Shown here piece after piece: positions 55,757 through 64,000 of a stretch of 64,000 bases of DNA. The DNA comes from Pseudomonas fluorescens (GTDB lineage: Bacteria > Pseudomonadota > Gammaproteobacteria > Pseudomonadales > Pseudomonadaceae). The stretch's first letter is position 1. Each line of letters opens with the position of its first letter. The stretch covers positions 271,826-335,825 of the forward strand of contig NZ_OZ024668.1 of assembly GCF_902497775.2 (NCBI RefSeq). Direction: 5' to 3'. The translations under genes were made by a program, and so were the position numbers. A model generated the notes under the pieces. The model was not told the DNA's origin. It saw nothing but the letters and a program-made list of their open reading frames with translations, and ran no database searches.

Positions 55757-58615
55757 ATGCTCGAGCTCACCGTGGAGCAGATATCCATGGGCCAGTCGGC
55801 TGTGGATAAGTCGGCGGCACTGCACCTGTTGGCCGAGCGCCTGGTCAGTGATGGCCTGGTTGCCGACGGCTATCTGGCCGGGCTGCAAGCCCGTGAAGCG
55901 CAAGGCTCGACCTTCCTCGGCCAAGGTATTGCCATCCCCCATGGCACCCCGCAAACCCGCGAGCTGGTGCATGCCACCGGCGTGCGCCTGCTGCAGTTCC
56001 CCGAGGGGGTGGACTGGGGCGACGGCCAGAGGGTCTATCTGGCCATCGGCATCGCCGCTCGCTCCGACGAGCACCTGCGCCTGCTGCAACTGCTGACCCG
56101 CGCCCTGGGCGAGACCGATCTGGCCGAAGCCCTGCGCCGTGCCAGCTCCGCCGAAGCCTTGCTCAAATTGCTGCAAGGCGCGCCCCAAGAGCTGGCGCTG
56201 GATGCGCAAATGATCGGCCTGGGCGTGCCCGCCGAAGATTTTGACGAGCTGGTATGGCGCGCCGCACGCCTGCTGACCCGCGCGGAATGTGTCGGCGGTG
56301 GCTTTGCCGGGGTGTTGCAGCAGGTTGATCCGCTGCCGCTGGGCGAGGGTCTGTGGTGGCTGCACAGCGAGCAGGCGGTGCGCCAGCCGGGTCTGGCCTT
56401 CGTCACCCCGGAGCATCCGCTGCGCCACAATGGCCAGCCGGTGCATGGCCTGTTCTGCCTGGCCAGTCTCGGTGCCGCGCATCAGGCCTTGCTTGAGCGC
56501 CTGTGCACGCTGTTGATCGAAGGCCGCGGCCAGGAGCTGTGCCGCGCCACCAACAGCCGCACTGTGTTGGAAGTGCTGGGCGGCGAGTTGCCCGCCGACT
56601 GGCCCAGCGCGCGTATCGGCCTGGCCAACGCCCACGGCCTGCATGCGCGTCCGGCCAAGGAACTGGCGCAACTGGCAAAAAATTTCGAAGGCGAGATTCG
56701 CCTGCGCCTGGTCGACAGCGGCCAGCCGGCGGTGTCGGCCAAGAGCCTGAGCAAGCTGCTCAGCCTCGGCGCACGGCGTGGGCAGATGCTGGAAATCATC
56801 GCCGAACCAAGCATCGCCAACGATGCCTTGCCCGCACTGCTGGCCGCCATCGCGGCGGGCCTGGGTGAGGAGGTCGAGGCGCTGGCGCCGGTCGTCGAAG
56901 CGGTCATCGAAGTGATGGCCGAGCCTGAACGTGTGGCGCCGGTAGCCGGTGCGCTGATCCAGGGTGTTGCCGCCGCACCGGGCATTGCCAGTGGCCCGGC
57001 GCATGTCCAGGTGCTGCGCGAGTTTGACTATCCGCTGCGCGGTGAGTCGCTACCCATTGAGCGGCAACGCCTGCAGCAAGCACTGGCCAATGTGAACCAC
57101 GAGATTGAAGCACTGACCCAGCGCAGCCCGGCCAAGGCCATCCGCGAGATTTTTGTTACCCATCAGGAGATGCTCGCCGACCCGGACCTCACCGACGAAG
57201 TCGACCAGCGCCTGCGCCAGGGCGAAAGCGCGGCCGCCGCCTGGATGGCGGTGATCGATGCCGCTGCGCGTCAGCAGGAGTCCTTGCACGACGCGCTGCT
57301 CGCCGAACGTGCTGCCGACCTGCGTGATATCGGCCGACGGGTATTGGCCCAGTTGTGCGGCGAAGCCGAAGTGCCGGCGCCGCAGCAGCCTTATGTGTTG
57401 GTGATGGAAGAGGTCGGCCCCTCTGATGTGGCGCGGCTCGACCCACAACGGGTAGCCGGAATTCTTACCGCCCGTGGTGGCGCCACCGCCCATAGCGCCA
57501 TCGTCGCCCGCGCCCTGGGCATTCCCGCTGTGGTGGGTGCTGGCGATGCCGTGCTGCTTATCGCCCCGGGCACACCGTTGCTGCTCGACGGCCAACGCGG
57601 CCGCCTGACCGTCGCCCCAGCCGCTGACGAACTCGAACGGGCCCTGGCCGAACGCGACCGCCGCGAGCAACGCCTGCAAGCCGCCAAGGCCCGGCGTCTG
57701 GAGCCGGCGATCACCCGTGACGGCCATGCCATCGAGGTGTTCGCCAATATCGGTGAAAGCGCCGGGATTGAAGCAGTGGTTGATCAGGGCGCCGAAGGCG
57801 TTGGCCTGCTGCGCACCGAACTGATTTTCATGGCCCACCAACAAGCCCCCGACGAAGCGGTGCAAGAGGCCGAATACCGCCGCGTGCTCGATGGCCTTGC
57901 CGGGCGCCCGCTGGTAGTGCGCACCCTCGATGTCGGCGGCGACAAACCCTTGCCTTACTGGCCGATCGCCAAGGAAGAAAACCCCTTCCTCGGCGTGCGC
58001 GGCATTCGTCTGACCCTGCAACGCCCGCAAGTGATGGAAAGCCAGTTGCGTGCCTTGCTGCGTGCTGCAGGTGATCGGCCGCTGCGGATTATGTTCCCGA
58101 TGGTCGGCCAGCTCGAAGAGTGGCGCCAGGCCCGGGCCATGGTCGAGCGCCTGCGCGAGGACATCGCCGTCAGCGACCTGCAACTGGGGATCATGATCGA
58201 GGTGCCGTCGGCTGCCTTGCTGGCGCCAGTGCTGGCCCAGGAAGTGGACTTTTTCAGCATCGGCACCAACGACCTGACCCAGTACACCCTGGCCATCGAC
58301 CGTGGCCACCCGAGCCTCTCGGCGCAAGCCGACGGCCTGCACCCAGCGGTGCTGCAACTGATCGACATCACCGTGCGCGCCGCCCATGCCCACGGCAAGT
58401 GGGTGGGGGTGTGCGGCGAGCTGGCGGCGGATCCGCAGGCGGTGGCGGTGTTGCTTGGCCTTGGCGTCGATGAGCTGAGCGTTGCCGCAAGGAGCATTGC
58501 CGAGGTGAAAGCCGAAGTACGTGAACTGAACTTTGAACATGCCCAGCAGCTGGCGCGCCAAGCGTTGCTGCAGGGCAGTGCCGGCGCAGTGCGGGCACTG
58601 GTGGAGACCCGTTGA
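55757..58615 (+). CDS. fruB: Fructose PTS multiphosphoryl transfer protein (EIIA-HPr-EI)
   Basis: 952 aa. EIIA-Fru (1-145; phospho-His H62 in AIPHGTP), a middle region, HPr-like domain (about 285-370; H296 in GLHARPA), and Enzyme I (about 395-952; active-site His about 579 in GGATAHSAIVARALG, PEP-binding TDLTQY stretch). One chain thus takes phosphate from PEP and hands it to FruA. It makes the fructose uptake route independent of the general EI/HPr. AAAGGAG precedes the ATG. Its stop overlaps fruK (TGATG). Confidence 0.96.
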   Translation: MLELTVEQISMGQSAVDKSAALHLLAERLVSDGLVADGYLAGLQAREAQGSTFLGQGIAIPHGTPQTRELVHATGVRLLQFPEGVDWGDGQRVYLAIGIAARSDEHLRLLQLLTRALGETDLAEALRRASSAEALLKLLQGAPQELALDAQMIGLGVPAEDFDELVWRAARLLTRAECVGGGFAGVLQQVDPLPLGEGLWWLHSEQAVRQPGLAFVTPEHPLRHNGQPVHGLFCLASLGAAHQALLERLCTLLIEGRGQELCRATNSRTVLEVLGGELPADWPSARIGLANAHGLHARPAKELAQLAKNFEGEIRLRLVDSGQPAVSAKSLSKLLSLGARRGQMLEIIAEPSIANDALPALLAAIAAGLGEEVEALAPVVEAVIEVMAEPERVAPVAGALIQGVAAAPGIASGPAHVQVLREFDYPLRGESLPIERQRLQQALANVNHEIEALTQRSPAKAIREIFVTHQEMLADPDLTDEVDQRLRQGESAAAAWMAVIDAAARQQESLHDALLAERAADLRDIGRRVLAQLCGEAEVPAPQQPYVLVMEEVGPSDVARLDPQRVAGILTARGGATAHSAIVARALGIPAVVGAGDAVLLIAPGTPLLLDGQRGRLTVAPAADELERALAERDRREQRLQAAKARRLEPAITRDGHAIEVFANIGESAGIEAVVDQGAEGVGLLRTELIFMAHQQAPDEAVQEAEYRRVLDGLAGRPLVVRTLDVGGDKPLPYWPIAKEENPFLGVRGIRLTLQRPQVMESQLRALLRAAGDRPLRIMFPMVGQLEEWRQARAMVERLREDIAVSDLQLGIMIEVPSAALLAPVLAQEVDFFSIGTNDLTQYTLAIDRGHPSLSAQADGLHPAVLQLIDITVRAAHAHGKWVGVCGELAADPQAVAVLLGLGVDELSVAARSIAEVKAEVRELNFEHAQQLARQALLQGSAGAVRALVETR

Positions 58616-59565
58616 TGGCCAAGATACTGACCCTGACCCTGAACCCGGCGCTGGACCTTACCGTCAGCCTCGACAGCCTGCATGCAGGTCAGGTCAACCG
58701 CAGCCAGGCGCAGCACAGCCACGCCGCCGGCAAAGGGCTGAACGTTGCCCAGGTGCTGGCCGATCTGGGCCACAGCGTCACCGTGGGCGGCTTTTTGGGC
58801 CGCGACAACCTGGCGCCGTTCGAGGCCCTGATCGCCCGCCGTGGCTTTGCCGATTGCTTCGTGCGGGTGGCGGGCGAGACCCGTTGCAACATCAAGCTGG
58901 TCGAAGCCGATGGCCAGGTTACCGATATCAACGGCCCCGGCCCGCAGGTCGATGAACAGGCGCGCCTGGAGCTGTTGACCCGTCTGGAACAGATCGCCCC
59001 CGGCCACGATGCGGTGGTGGTCGCTGGTAGCCTGCCGCGCGGTATCAGCCCGCAGTGGCTGCAGATGCTCCTGGCCCGGCTCAAGGCCATGGGCCTGAAA
59101 GTGGCCCTGGACAGCAGCGGCGAAGCCTTGCGCGCCGGGCTTGCCTGCGGGCCTTGGCTGGTCAAGCCGAACACCGATGAACTGGGCGAAGTGCTCGGTA
59201 GCGCTGTGCATGACTTTGCTGAACAGCAACAAGCAGCCTCCAAGTTGATCGGCCAGGGCGTCGAGCATGTGGTGGTGTCCCAGGGCGAGCAGGGCGTCAA
59301 CTGGTTCCGCCAGGGCATCGCCCTTGGCGCACTGCCGCCCAAGGTCAAGGTGGCCAGTACCGTTGGTGCCGGTGATTCGCTGCTGGCGGGCATGGTCCAT
59401 GGTCTGCTGAACGCCGACACGCCTGCGCAAACCCTGCGCCGGGCTACGGCGATTGCCGCCCAGGCGGTCACCCAGATCGGCTTCGGCATCAATGACCGGG
59501 CGCAACTGGCGCAGCTGGAAAGCCAGGTGCAGCTGACAGAAGAACAACAAGAGGGTTGCAGATGA
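58615..59565 (+). CDS. fruK: 1-Phosphofructokinase
   Basis: 316 aa PfkB-family sugar kinase. It phosphorylates fructose-1-phosphate to fructose-1,6-bisphosphate, removing the Cra inducer. Signature GGFLGRDN and VGAGDSLLAGMVHG (catalytic Asp in GAGD). ATG at 58615 shares a base with the fruB stop. Overlaps fruA by 4 bases. Confidence 0.95.
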   Translation: MAKILTLTLNPALDLTVSLDSLHAGQVNRSQAQHSHAAGKGLNVAQVLADLGHSVTVGGFLGRDNLAPFEALIARRGFADCFVRVAGETRCNIKLVEADGQVTDINGPGPQVDEQARLELLTRLEQIAPGHDAVVVAGSLPRGISPQWLQMLLARLKAMGLKVALDSSGEALRAGLACGPWLVKPNTDELGEVLGSAVHDFAEQQQAASKLIGQGVEHVVVSQGEQGVNWFRQGIALGALPPKVKVASTVGAGDSLLAGMVHGLLNADTPAQTLRRATAIAAQAVTQIGFGINDRAQLAQLESQVQLTEEQQEGCR

Positions 59566-61298
59566 ACATTGCCATCGTCACCGCCTGCCCCAATGGCCAG
59601 GTCTCCAGTGTGCTCAGTGCGCGCCTGCTGGAGGCGGCGACCCTGCGCCAGGGCTGGAGCACCAGCGTCGAAGTGCACGACCCGCAGCAACCCGAGCGCC
59701 AGTTGTCTGCAGCGGCGATTGCCGCAGCCGACTGGGTGCTGGTGATCAACACCGGCCCGCTGGACCTGCGCCGTTTTGCCGGCAAGCGCCTGTACCAGAG
59801 CACCCCGGCGCAAGCGCTGGCGGATGTGGAAAACTTTCTGCGTGAAGCGGCCGACAAGGCTGTGGTCTATCAGCCCGAAGCTGAGCAGCTTGCAGCGCCG
59901 GTAGAGCGCAGCGCCAAAATCGTTGCTGTCACCGCCTGCCCGACTGGCGTGGCCCATACTTTCATGGCCGCCGAGGCGTTGCAGCAGGCGGCGCAGCAAC
60001 TGGGCTATGCGCTCAGTGTCGAGACCCAAGGCTCGGTAGGCGCGCGTAACCCCTTGTCGGCAGCGGCCATCGCCGAAGCCGATGTGGTGCTGCTGGCGGC
60101 CGACATCGAGGTGCCCACTGCGCGCTTTGCCGGCAAGCGCATCTATCGCTGCGGTACTGGCGTGGCCCTCAAGCAGGCCCAGGCCACGCTGAAAAAAGCC
60201 CTGGCCGAAGGCCGCGAAGAAACTGCCACGCAAGGCGAAAACGCAGCGCCTGCGCGCAGCGAAAAAACCGGGGTGTACAAGCACCTGCTCACCGGCGTGT
60301 CGTTCATGCTGCCGATGGTGGTGGCTGGTGGCTTGCTGATCGCGCTGTCGTTCGTGTTCGGAATCGAGGCTTACAAAGAGCCCGGCACATTGCCTGCCGC
60401 TTTGATGCAAATTGGCGGTGATGCGGCGTTCAAACTGATGGTGCCGCTGCTTGCCGGTTACATTGCTTATTCGATTGCCGACCGTCCGGGCCTGGCACCG
60501 GGGATGATTGGCGGCCTGCTGGCCAGCACCCTCGGCGCGGGTTTTATCGGCGGTATCGTCGCAGGCTTTCTCGCCGGCTACAGCGCCAAGGCCATCAGCC
60601 GCTGGGCGCGCTTGCCCAGCAGCCTTGAGGCGCTCAAGCCGATCCTGATCATCCCGCTGCTGGCCAGCCTGTTCACCGGTCTGGTGATGATTTATGTGGT
60701 CGGCAAACCGGTGGCCGGCATGCTCGAAGGCCTGACCCATTTTCTCGACAGCATGGGTACCACCAACGCGATTCTGCTCGGCGTGTTGCTCGGCGGGATG
60801 ATGTGCGTCGACCTCGGCGGGCCGATCAACAAGGCGGCCTATGCGTTCTCCGTCGGGTTGTTGGCTTCGCAGAGTTATGCACCGATGGCCGCGACCATGG
60901 CCGCCGGCATGGTGCCGCCCATTGGCCTGGGCATCGCCAGCTTCATTGCCCGGCGCAAGTTCGCCCAGAGCGAACGCGAAGCCGGCAAAGCGGCGCTGGT
61001 GCTGGGCCTGTGCTTCATTTCCGAGGGGGCGATTCCGTTTGCCGCCAAGGACCCGCTGCGGGTGATCCCGGCCAGTGTCGTCGGCGGCGCGCTGACCGGC
61101 GCCTTGTCGATGTATTTTGGCTGCAAGCTGATGGCGCCCCATGGCGGCCTGTTCGTCATGCTGATCCCCAATGCGATCAACCATGCCTTGCTGTACTTGC
61201 TGGCGATTGTCGCTGGCAGCCTGCTGACGGCGCTGGTGTATGCCGTGCTCAAGCGCGGTGAAGGGGTGGAGTTGGCGGTACAGCCGGCCAAGGCCTGA
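59562..61298 (+). CDS. fruA: Fructose PTS EIIBC component with two EIIB-like domains
   Basis: 578 aa. Two EIIB-type modules at the N-terminus: TACPNG (C9) and VTACPTGVAHT (C126, the usual active cysteine), then EIIC with about nine helices. EIIC carries fructose in and EIIB phosphorylates it at C1. The first module lacks the full GxAHT sequence and probably is the non-catalytic B' domain known from E. coli FruA. Last gene of fruBKA. Confidence 0.95.
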   Translation: MNIAIVTACPNGQVSSVLSARLLEAATLRQGWSTSVEVHDPQQPERQLSAAAIAAADWVLVINTGPLDLRRFAGKRLYQSTPAQALADVENFLREAADKAVVYQPEAEQLAAPVERSAKIVAVTACPTGVAHTFMAAEALQQAAQQLGYALSVETQGSVGARNPLSAAAIAEADVVLLAADIEVPTARFAGKRIYRCGTGVALKQAQATLKKALAEGREETATQGENAAPARSEKTGVYKHLLTGVSFMLPMVVAGGLLIALSFVFGIEAYKEPGTLPAALMQIGGDAAFKLMVPLLAGYIAYSIADRPGLAPGMIGGLLASTLGAGFIGGIVAGFLAGYSAKAISRWARLPSSLEALKPILIIPLLASLFTGLVMIYVVGKPVAGMLEGLTHFLDSMGTTNAILLGVLLGGMMCVDLGGPINKAAYAFSVGLLASQSYAPMAATMAAGMVPPIGLGIASFIARRKFAQSEREAGKAALVLGLCFISEGAIPFAAKDPLRVIPASVVGGALTGALSMYFGCKLMAPHGGLFVMLIPNAINHALLYLLAIVAGSLLTALVYAVLKRGEGVELAVQPAKA

Positions 61299-61529
61299 TC
61301 AGGTGCGCGGGCGCGGGTACTTCTTGCGCAGGGGTACCAGCAGGTCGCTCAGGCCGTTGTGATCGACCTCGTGCATCAGCGCCAGCAGGCTGCCCAGCTC
61401 GCCCTTGGGAAAGCCCTGGCGGGCGAACCAGTTGAGGTAATGACCAGGCAGGTCGGCGATCAGCCGGCCCTGGTACTTGCCGTAGGGCATTTCGCGGGTG
61501 ACCAGCAGGACGAGGGCTTCCGGGTTCAT
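61299..61529 (-). CDS. DUF3820-like protein
   Basis: 76 aa. MPYGKYQGRLIADLPGHYLNWFARQGFPKGELGSLLALMHE is the DUF3820 pattern; the family was named as a putative quorum-sensing-regulated factor. ATG at 61529 (MNPEALVLL) matches family starts though its ribosome-binding site is weak. Convergent with fruA with no gap for a terminator. Confidence 0.85.
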   Translation of the reverse strand: MNPEALVLLVTREMPYGKYQGRLIADLPGHYLNWFARQGFPKGELGSLLALMHEVDHNGLSDLLVPLRKKYPRPRT

Positions 61530-61732
61530 GGCAACGCTGTTCTTTGAAGGGATGGGGCCAACATACATGCAATCTGCATGAAGGCCAAAGGACAGTTCAT
61601 GCAGAACGCGTGAAAGTCATAAGTTCATTTAATTTCAAGTCATTGAAATATAGCGATATTTTTCAAGTTGTCAGGCTGGCACGAACCCTGCTCCGATCTA
61701 TTGCATCTTCCCTCATGCAAAGGAGCAATGTC

Positions 61733-62209
61733 ATGACTACCCCCAACAAAGAAGTCGTCTCGGTTCTCAACGAACTGATCGAATTCAGCAAGGACGGTGA
61801 AAAGGGTTTCAAAACCTCTGCCGAGGATGTGAAGAATCCCCAGCTCAAAAGCTACTTCATCCAGCGTGCCGGTGAATGCGCTACTGCCGCTGCAGAACTG
61901 CAGCAGCAAGTGCGCAGCCTCGGTGGCGATCCGGAAACCTCAACCAGCGTCAGCGGTGACCTGCACCGTGGTTGGGTCAACTTGAAGTCGATGCTTACCG
62001 GCAAGGATGAAGAAGCGGTGCTCAACGAAGTCGAGCGCGGCGAGGACCATGCCCTCAAAGCCTACAAGGACGCCCTGGAAAAACTGGCCCGCCTCAACAC
62101 CCTGCCAAGCAGCGAGGTCTATGCCCTGGTTGAACGTCAGTACCATGGCGTGCAGCGCAACCATGACCAGGTCAAGGCCCTGCGCAACCAGGCTCGCGCC
62201 AGCTCTTAA
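61733..62209 (+). CDS. PA2169-type four-helix-bundle protein
   Basis: 158 aa, helical, beginning VVSVLNELIEFSKDGEKGFKTSAEDVKN as in the DUF2383/PA2169 ferritin-like group. Residues E17, E21, E57-type acidic positions and late His/Glu could bind metals, but the site is not verified. Often stress- or stationary-phase-induced in pseudomonads. AGGAG lies 8 bases before the ATG. Confidence 0.85.
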   Translation: MTTPNKEVVSVLNELIEFSKDGEKGFKTSAEDVKNPQLKSYFIQRAGECATAAAELQQQVRSLGGDPETSTSVSGDLHRGWVNLKSMLTGKDEEAVLNEVERGEDHALKAYKDALEKLARLNTLPSSEVYALVERQYHGVQRNHDQVKALRNQARASS

Positions 62210-63705
62210 GCAGCGGCTTCGACGCGGTTGCGACCGTTGCCCTTGGCACGGTAAAGCGCCTCATCGGCAGCGCCCAGCAAGGTCTGAAGATCTTGCTGGG
62301 CGCCTGGCGTGTGGCAACCGATACCGATGCTGACGGTGACCGGCGCGGTGTCATCGCCAAACGGCGGCAGTGCTTCAACGGCTGCACGAATACGTTCGGC
62401 CAGCAGCAGTGCCCCCGACAGTTCCGTCTCCGGCAACACCACCAGAAATTCCTCGCCACCATAGCGCGCGGCCAGGTCGGCCGGGCGGCGGATGCTGTTG
62501 GCAATCGTTGCGGCCACCTGGCGCAAGGCGGCATCGCCGCCCGGATGACCATGGCGATCGTTGAAGGCCTTGAAGTGATCGACATCGACCATCAGCACCG
62601 CCAGTGGCCGGGCATTGCGCAGGCTGCGCGCCCATTCCTGGCGCAGTACCTGATCCAGGCGCCGACGGTTGGCAAGGCCGGTCAGGCTGTCGGTGGCGGC
62701 CAGCGCCGCCAGGCCTTGTTCGGCGCTCTGCCGGCGGCGCAGCTCACGGCCCAGCAGCAGGGTCAGCCAGAGAATACCGATGCACAGCACGCCGGTCGCC
62801 ACGCTCACCAGCAGCGCGGTGCGCCGCCACGACTCAAAGACCTCATCGGCCGAGTGGGCGACGATGACGATCAGCGGCAAGTCGCCGACCCGGGCGAAGG
62901 TGAACAGGCGCTCTTTGCCGGTACGGGTAGAAACCCCGGCAAAGGTGCCGCTGACATCGGCGCGCATGCGCTGAAAGTTTGGCCGGTCGCTGTAGTTCTG
63001 GCCGATGCGTGGCTCGTCGGGCGTACCCGGCTGGCGTACCAGCAGGGCACCGTCGATGTTCATCAGGTTGATGCTGCTGTCGCGACCGATGTCCAGGCGC
63101 TGGAACAGCGCGCTGAAGTACGACAGGCGCAAGGCGCCGGCAGCCACGCCGAGAAATTCGCCGTGGGGCCCGGAAATCCGCCGGCTGAAACTGATGCACC
63201 AGTCCAGGTCGCCCAACCGTGCCTTGAAGGGCTGGCCAATGACCAGGCCCAGATCAGGGTTGTCGCGGTGCTGCTGAAAGTCTTTGCTGTCGGCGAAATT
63301 GGCCAGGCGCGGGACGGGGCTGGTGGAGTCGGCGACTACATTGCCCCTGGCGTCGAGCCAAAGGATATCGCCGCGTACCGGTGCGGTAACGGCCTGGTTG
63401 AACAGAATCTGTTGGCGCAGCTCGAGAGGTACGGCGAGCAGTTCCGGGCGCTGCACGGCCCAGATCAGGCCTTGCAGTGAGAGGTCATAGAGTTCGACAT
63501 TGCGCACGATGTCGCTTTCGATCAGTTGCACGATATTGCTGGCCGAGCGTGCGGCGGCCTGTTCGACACTGCTGCGTTCGCGCATCAACAGGAAGGTGAC
63601 GATGGCGACGATAGCGAGCACCGCGAGGCAACTGCCCAGATTGAGGATCAGCTCCGGATGAGACTTGTACAGGGCGGATCGCTGGGATCGGGTGGGCAAC
63701 GTCAT
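62206..63705 (-). CDS. Membrane-bound diguanylate cyclase (dCACHE-GGDEF)
   Basis: 499 aa. Helix near 20-42, a periplasmic dCACHE-like sensor (about 45-290), helix about 297-317, then GGDEF domain with GGEEF in RYGGEEFLVVLP. It should make c-di-GMP, which controls biofilm and motility. RxxD inhibitory site: RRPADL lies upstream of GGEEF but not at the standard place, so I-site is not claimed. Start at ATG 63705 chosen; the frame runs to 63789. Overlaps the PA2169-type gene by 4 bases, convergent. Confidence 0.9.
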   Translation of the reverse strand: MTLPTRSQRSALYKSHPELILNLGSCLAVLAIVAIVTFLLMRERSSVEQAAARSASNIVQLIESDIVRNVELYDLSLQGLIWAVQRPELLAVPLELRQQILFNQAVTAPVRGDILWLDARGNVVADSTSPVPRLANFADSKDFQQHRDNPDLGLVIGQPFKARLGDLDWCISFSRRISGPHGEFLGVAAGALRLSYFSALFQRLDIGRDSSINLMNIDGALLVRQPGTPDEPRIGQNYSDRPNFQRMRADVSGTFAGVSTRTGKERLFTFARVGDLPLIVIVAHSADEVFESWRRTALLVSVATGVLCIGILWLTLLLGRELRRRQSAEQGLAALAATDSLTGLANRRRLDQVLRQEWARSLRNARPLAVLMVDVDHFKAFNDRHGHPGGDAALRQVAATIANSIRRPADLAARYGGEEFLVVLPETELSGALLLAERIRAAVEALPPFGDDTAPVTVSIGIGCHTPGAQQDLQTLLGAADEALYRAKGNGRNRVEAAA

Positions 63706-63813
63706 GTTCACTGATGCCGAAGGCCGTCTAGAAAGTGCGGTATTACTGCGCGGCGGCCGTATTCTAGGGGGCCAAGGATTGTCGGACAAGGATTTAATCG
63801 TGTCTTCTGACGA

Positions 63814-63884
63814 ATGTGGGAGCGGGTTTGCCCGGCGATTGCGATGAGTCAGTCACATCGCATCGCGAGGCAAGCTCGCTCCTG
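63814..63884. repeat. Degenerate REP-like pair
   Basis: GGGAGCGGGTTTGCCCGGCG facing CGCGAGGCAAGCTCGCTCC. A variant of the window's REP family between the cyclase and porin genes. Confidence 0.55.
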
Positions 63885-63893
63885 CATGGTTGA

Positions 63894-64000
63894 TCAGAAA
63901 ATGTTCAGCGGGTAGTCAACGATCACCCGGTACTCGTCGACATCGTTATCGATCGCCGAGTAACCCTGCGTACCACGGTGCGAGGCCCAGCGCAGCAGTA
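63894..64000 (-). CDS. OprD-family porin, C-terminal end (partial)
   Basis: Only the last 34 codons are present, read by hand: a beta-strand pattern ending [14 protein letters not shown], with the C-terminal Phe needed for BAM recognition. This ending is that of OprD/OpdX specific porins of pseudomonads. The rest lies right of the window. Confidence 0.75.
   Translation of the reverse strand, partial: LLRWASHRGTQGYSAIDNDVDEYRVIVDYPLNIF

Overview
The window looks like a chromosome segment of a fluorescent or putida-group Pseudomonas. The evidence is gene order and content: rpsT / murJ-ribF-ileS-lspA-fkpB-ispH, a minor pilin cluster next to ispH, thiO, bamD / rluD-pgeF-clpB, a tRNA cluster, an ndh-like gene with a DUF3094 gene, pilA / pilC-pilD-coaE-yacG, and a Cra-controlled fruBKA operon whose first gene fuses EIIA, HPr and EI. 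Paired GC-rich REP elements in many intergenic gaps and an OprD-type porin end at the right edge also fit. No taxonomic search was possible, so the species is inference.

Layout. 1-3661: an outer-membrane lipid transport operon (two separate PqiA/LetA half-proteins and a six-MCE-domain PqiB/LetB-like protein). 3800-15500: rpsT, then the murJ to ispH housekeeping run, a minor type IV pilin cluster with some unusual members, and thiO. 15500-22500: bamD, rluD, pgeF, clpB with a sigma-32-like promoter, four tRNA genes and a DHFR-like reductase. 22500-31190: ndh-like dehydrogenase, DUF3094, DUF1780, a transporter gene bracketed by a 30-bp imperfect repeat, a CbiM-like permease, yacG, coaE, pilD, pilC, pilA and tRNA-Thr.

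31164-46710: a 15.5-kb genomic island integrated in the 3' end of tRNA-Thr(CGT), bounded by a 23-bp att repeat with one mismatch. It resembles a phage P4-type satellite without visible particle or capsid-size genes. It has a P4-family integrase with putative arm sites at both ends, an AlpA regulator, and a large primase/helicase in an operon whose leader carries what I read as a P4 CI / P1 C4-type antisense RNA with two complementary targets and a mutually exclusive antiterminator/terminator pair. Two inverted, homologous clusters of GGTGTTC repeats (about 130 bp each) lie near the two ends, and I propose they are the counterparts of P4 ori and crr. The cargo is an AT-rich block of likely phage-defence genes: an OLD-family nuclease, and a separate set comprising a 47-aa protein, an ABC-type ATPase and a HEPN-like protein (R-x4-H).

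46711-64000: small exported proteins, two DUF3077/companion genes, a lytic transglycosylase-like lipoprotein, an EamA exporter divergent from an AraC regulator, a nucleotidyltransferase-like gene, a zincin-type putative T6SS effector with an overlapping lipoprotein (putative immunity), tatD, the cra-fruBKA fructose PTS locus, DUF3820, a PA2169-type four-helix protein, a diguanylate cyclase, and the end of a porin gene. Positions were read by hand. Family assignments rest on motifs and remembered family features, not on searches.
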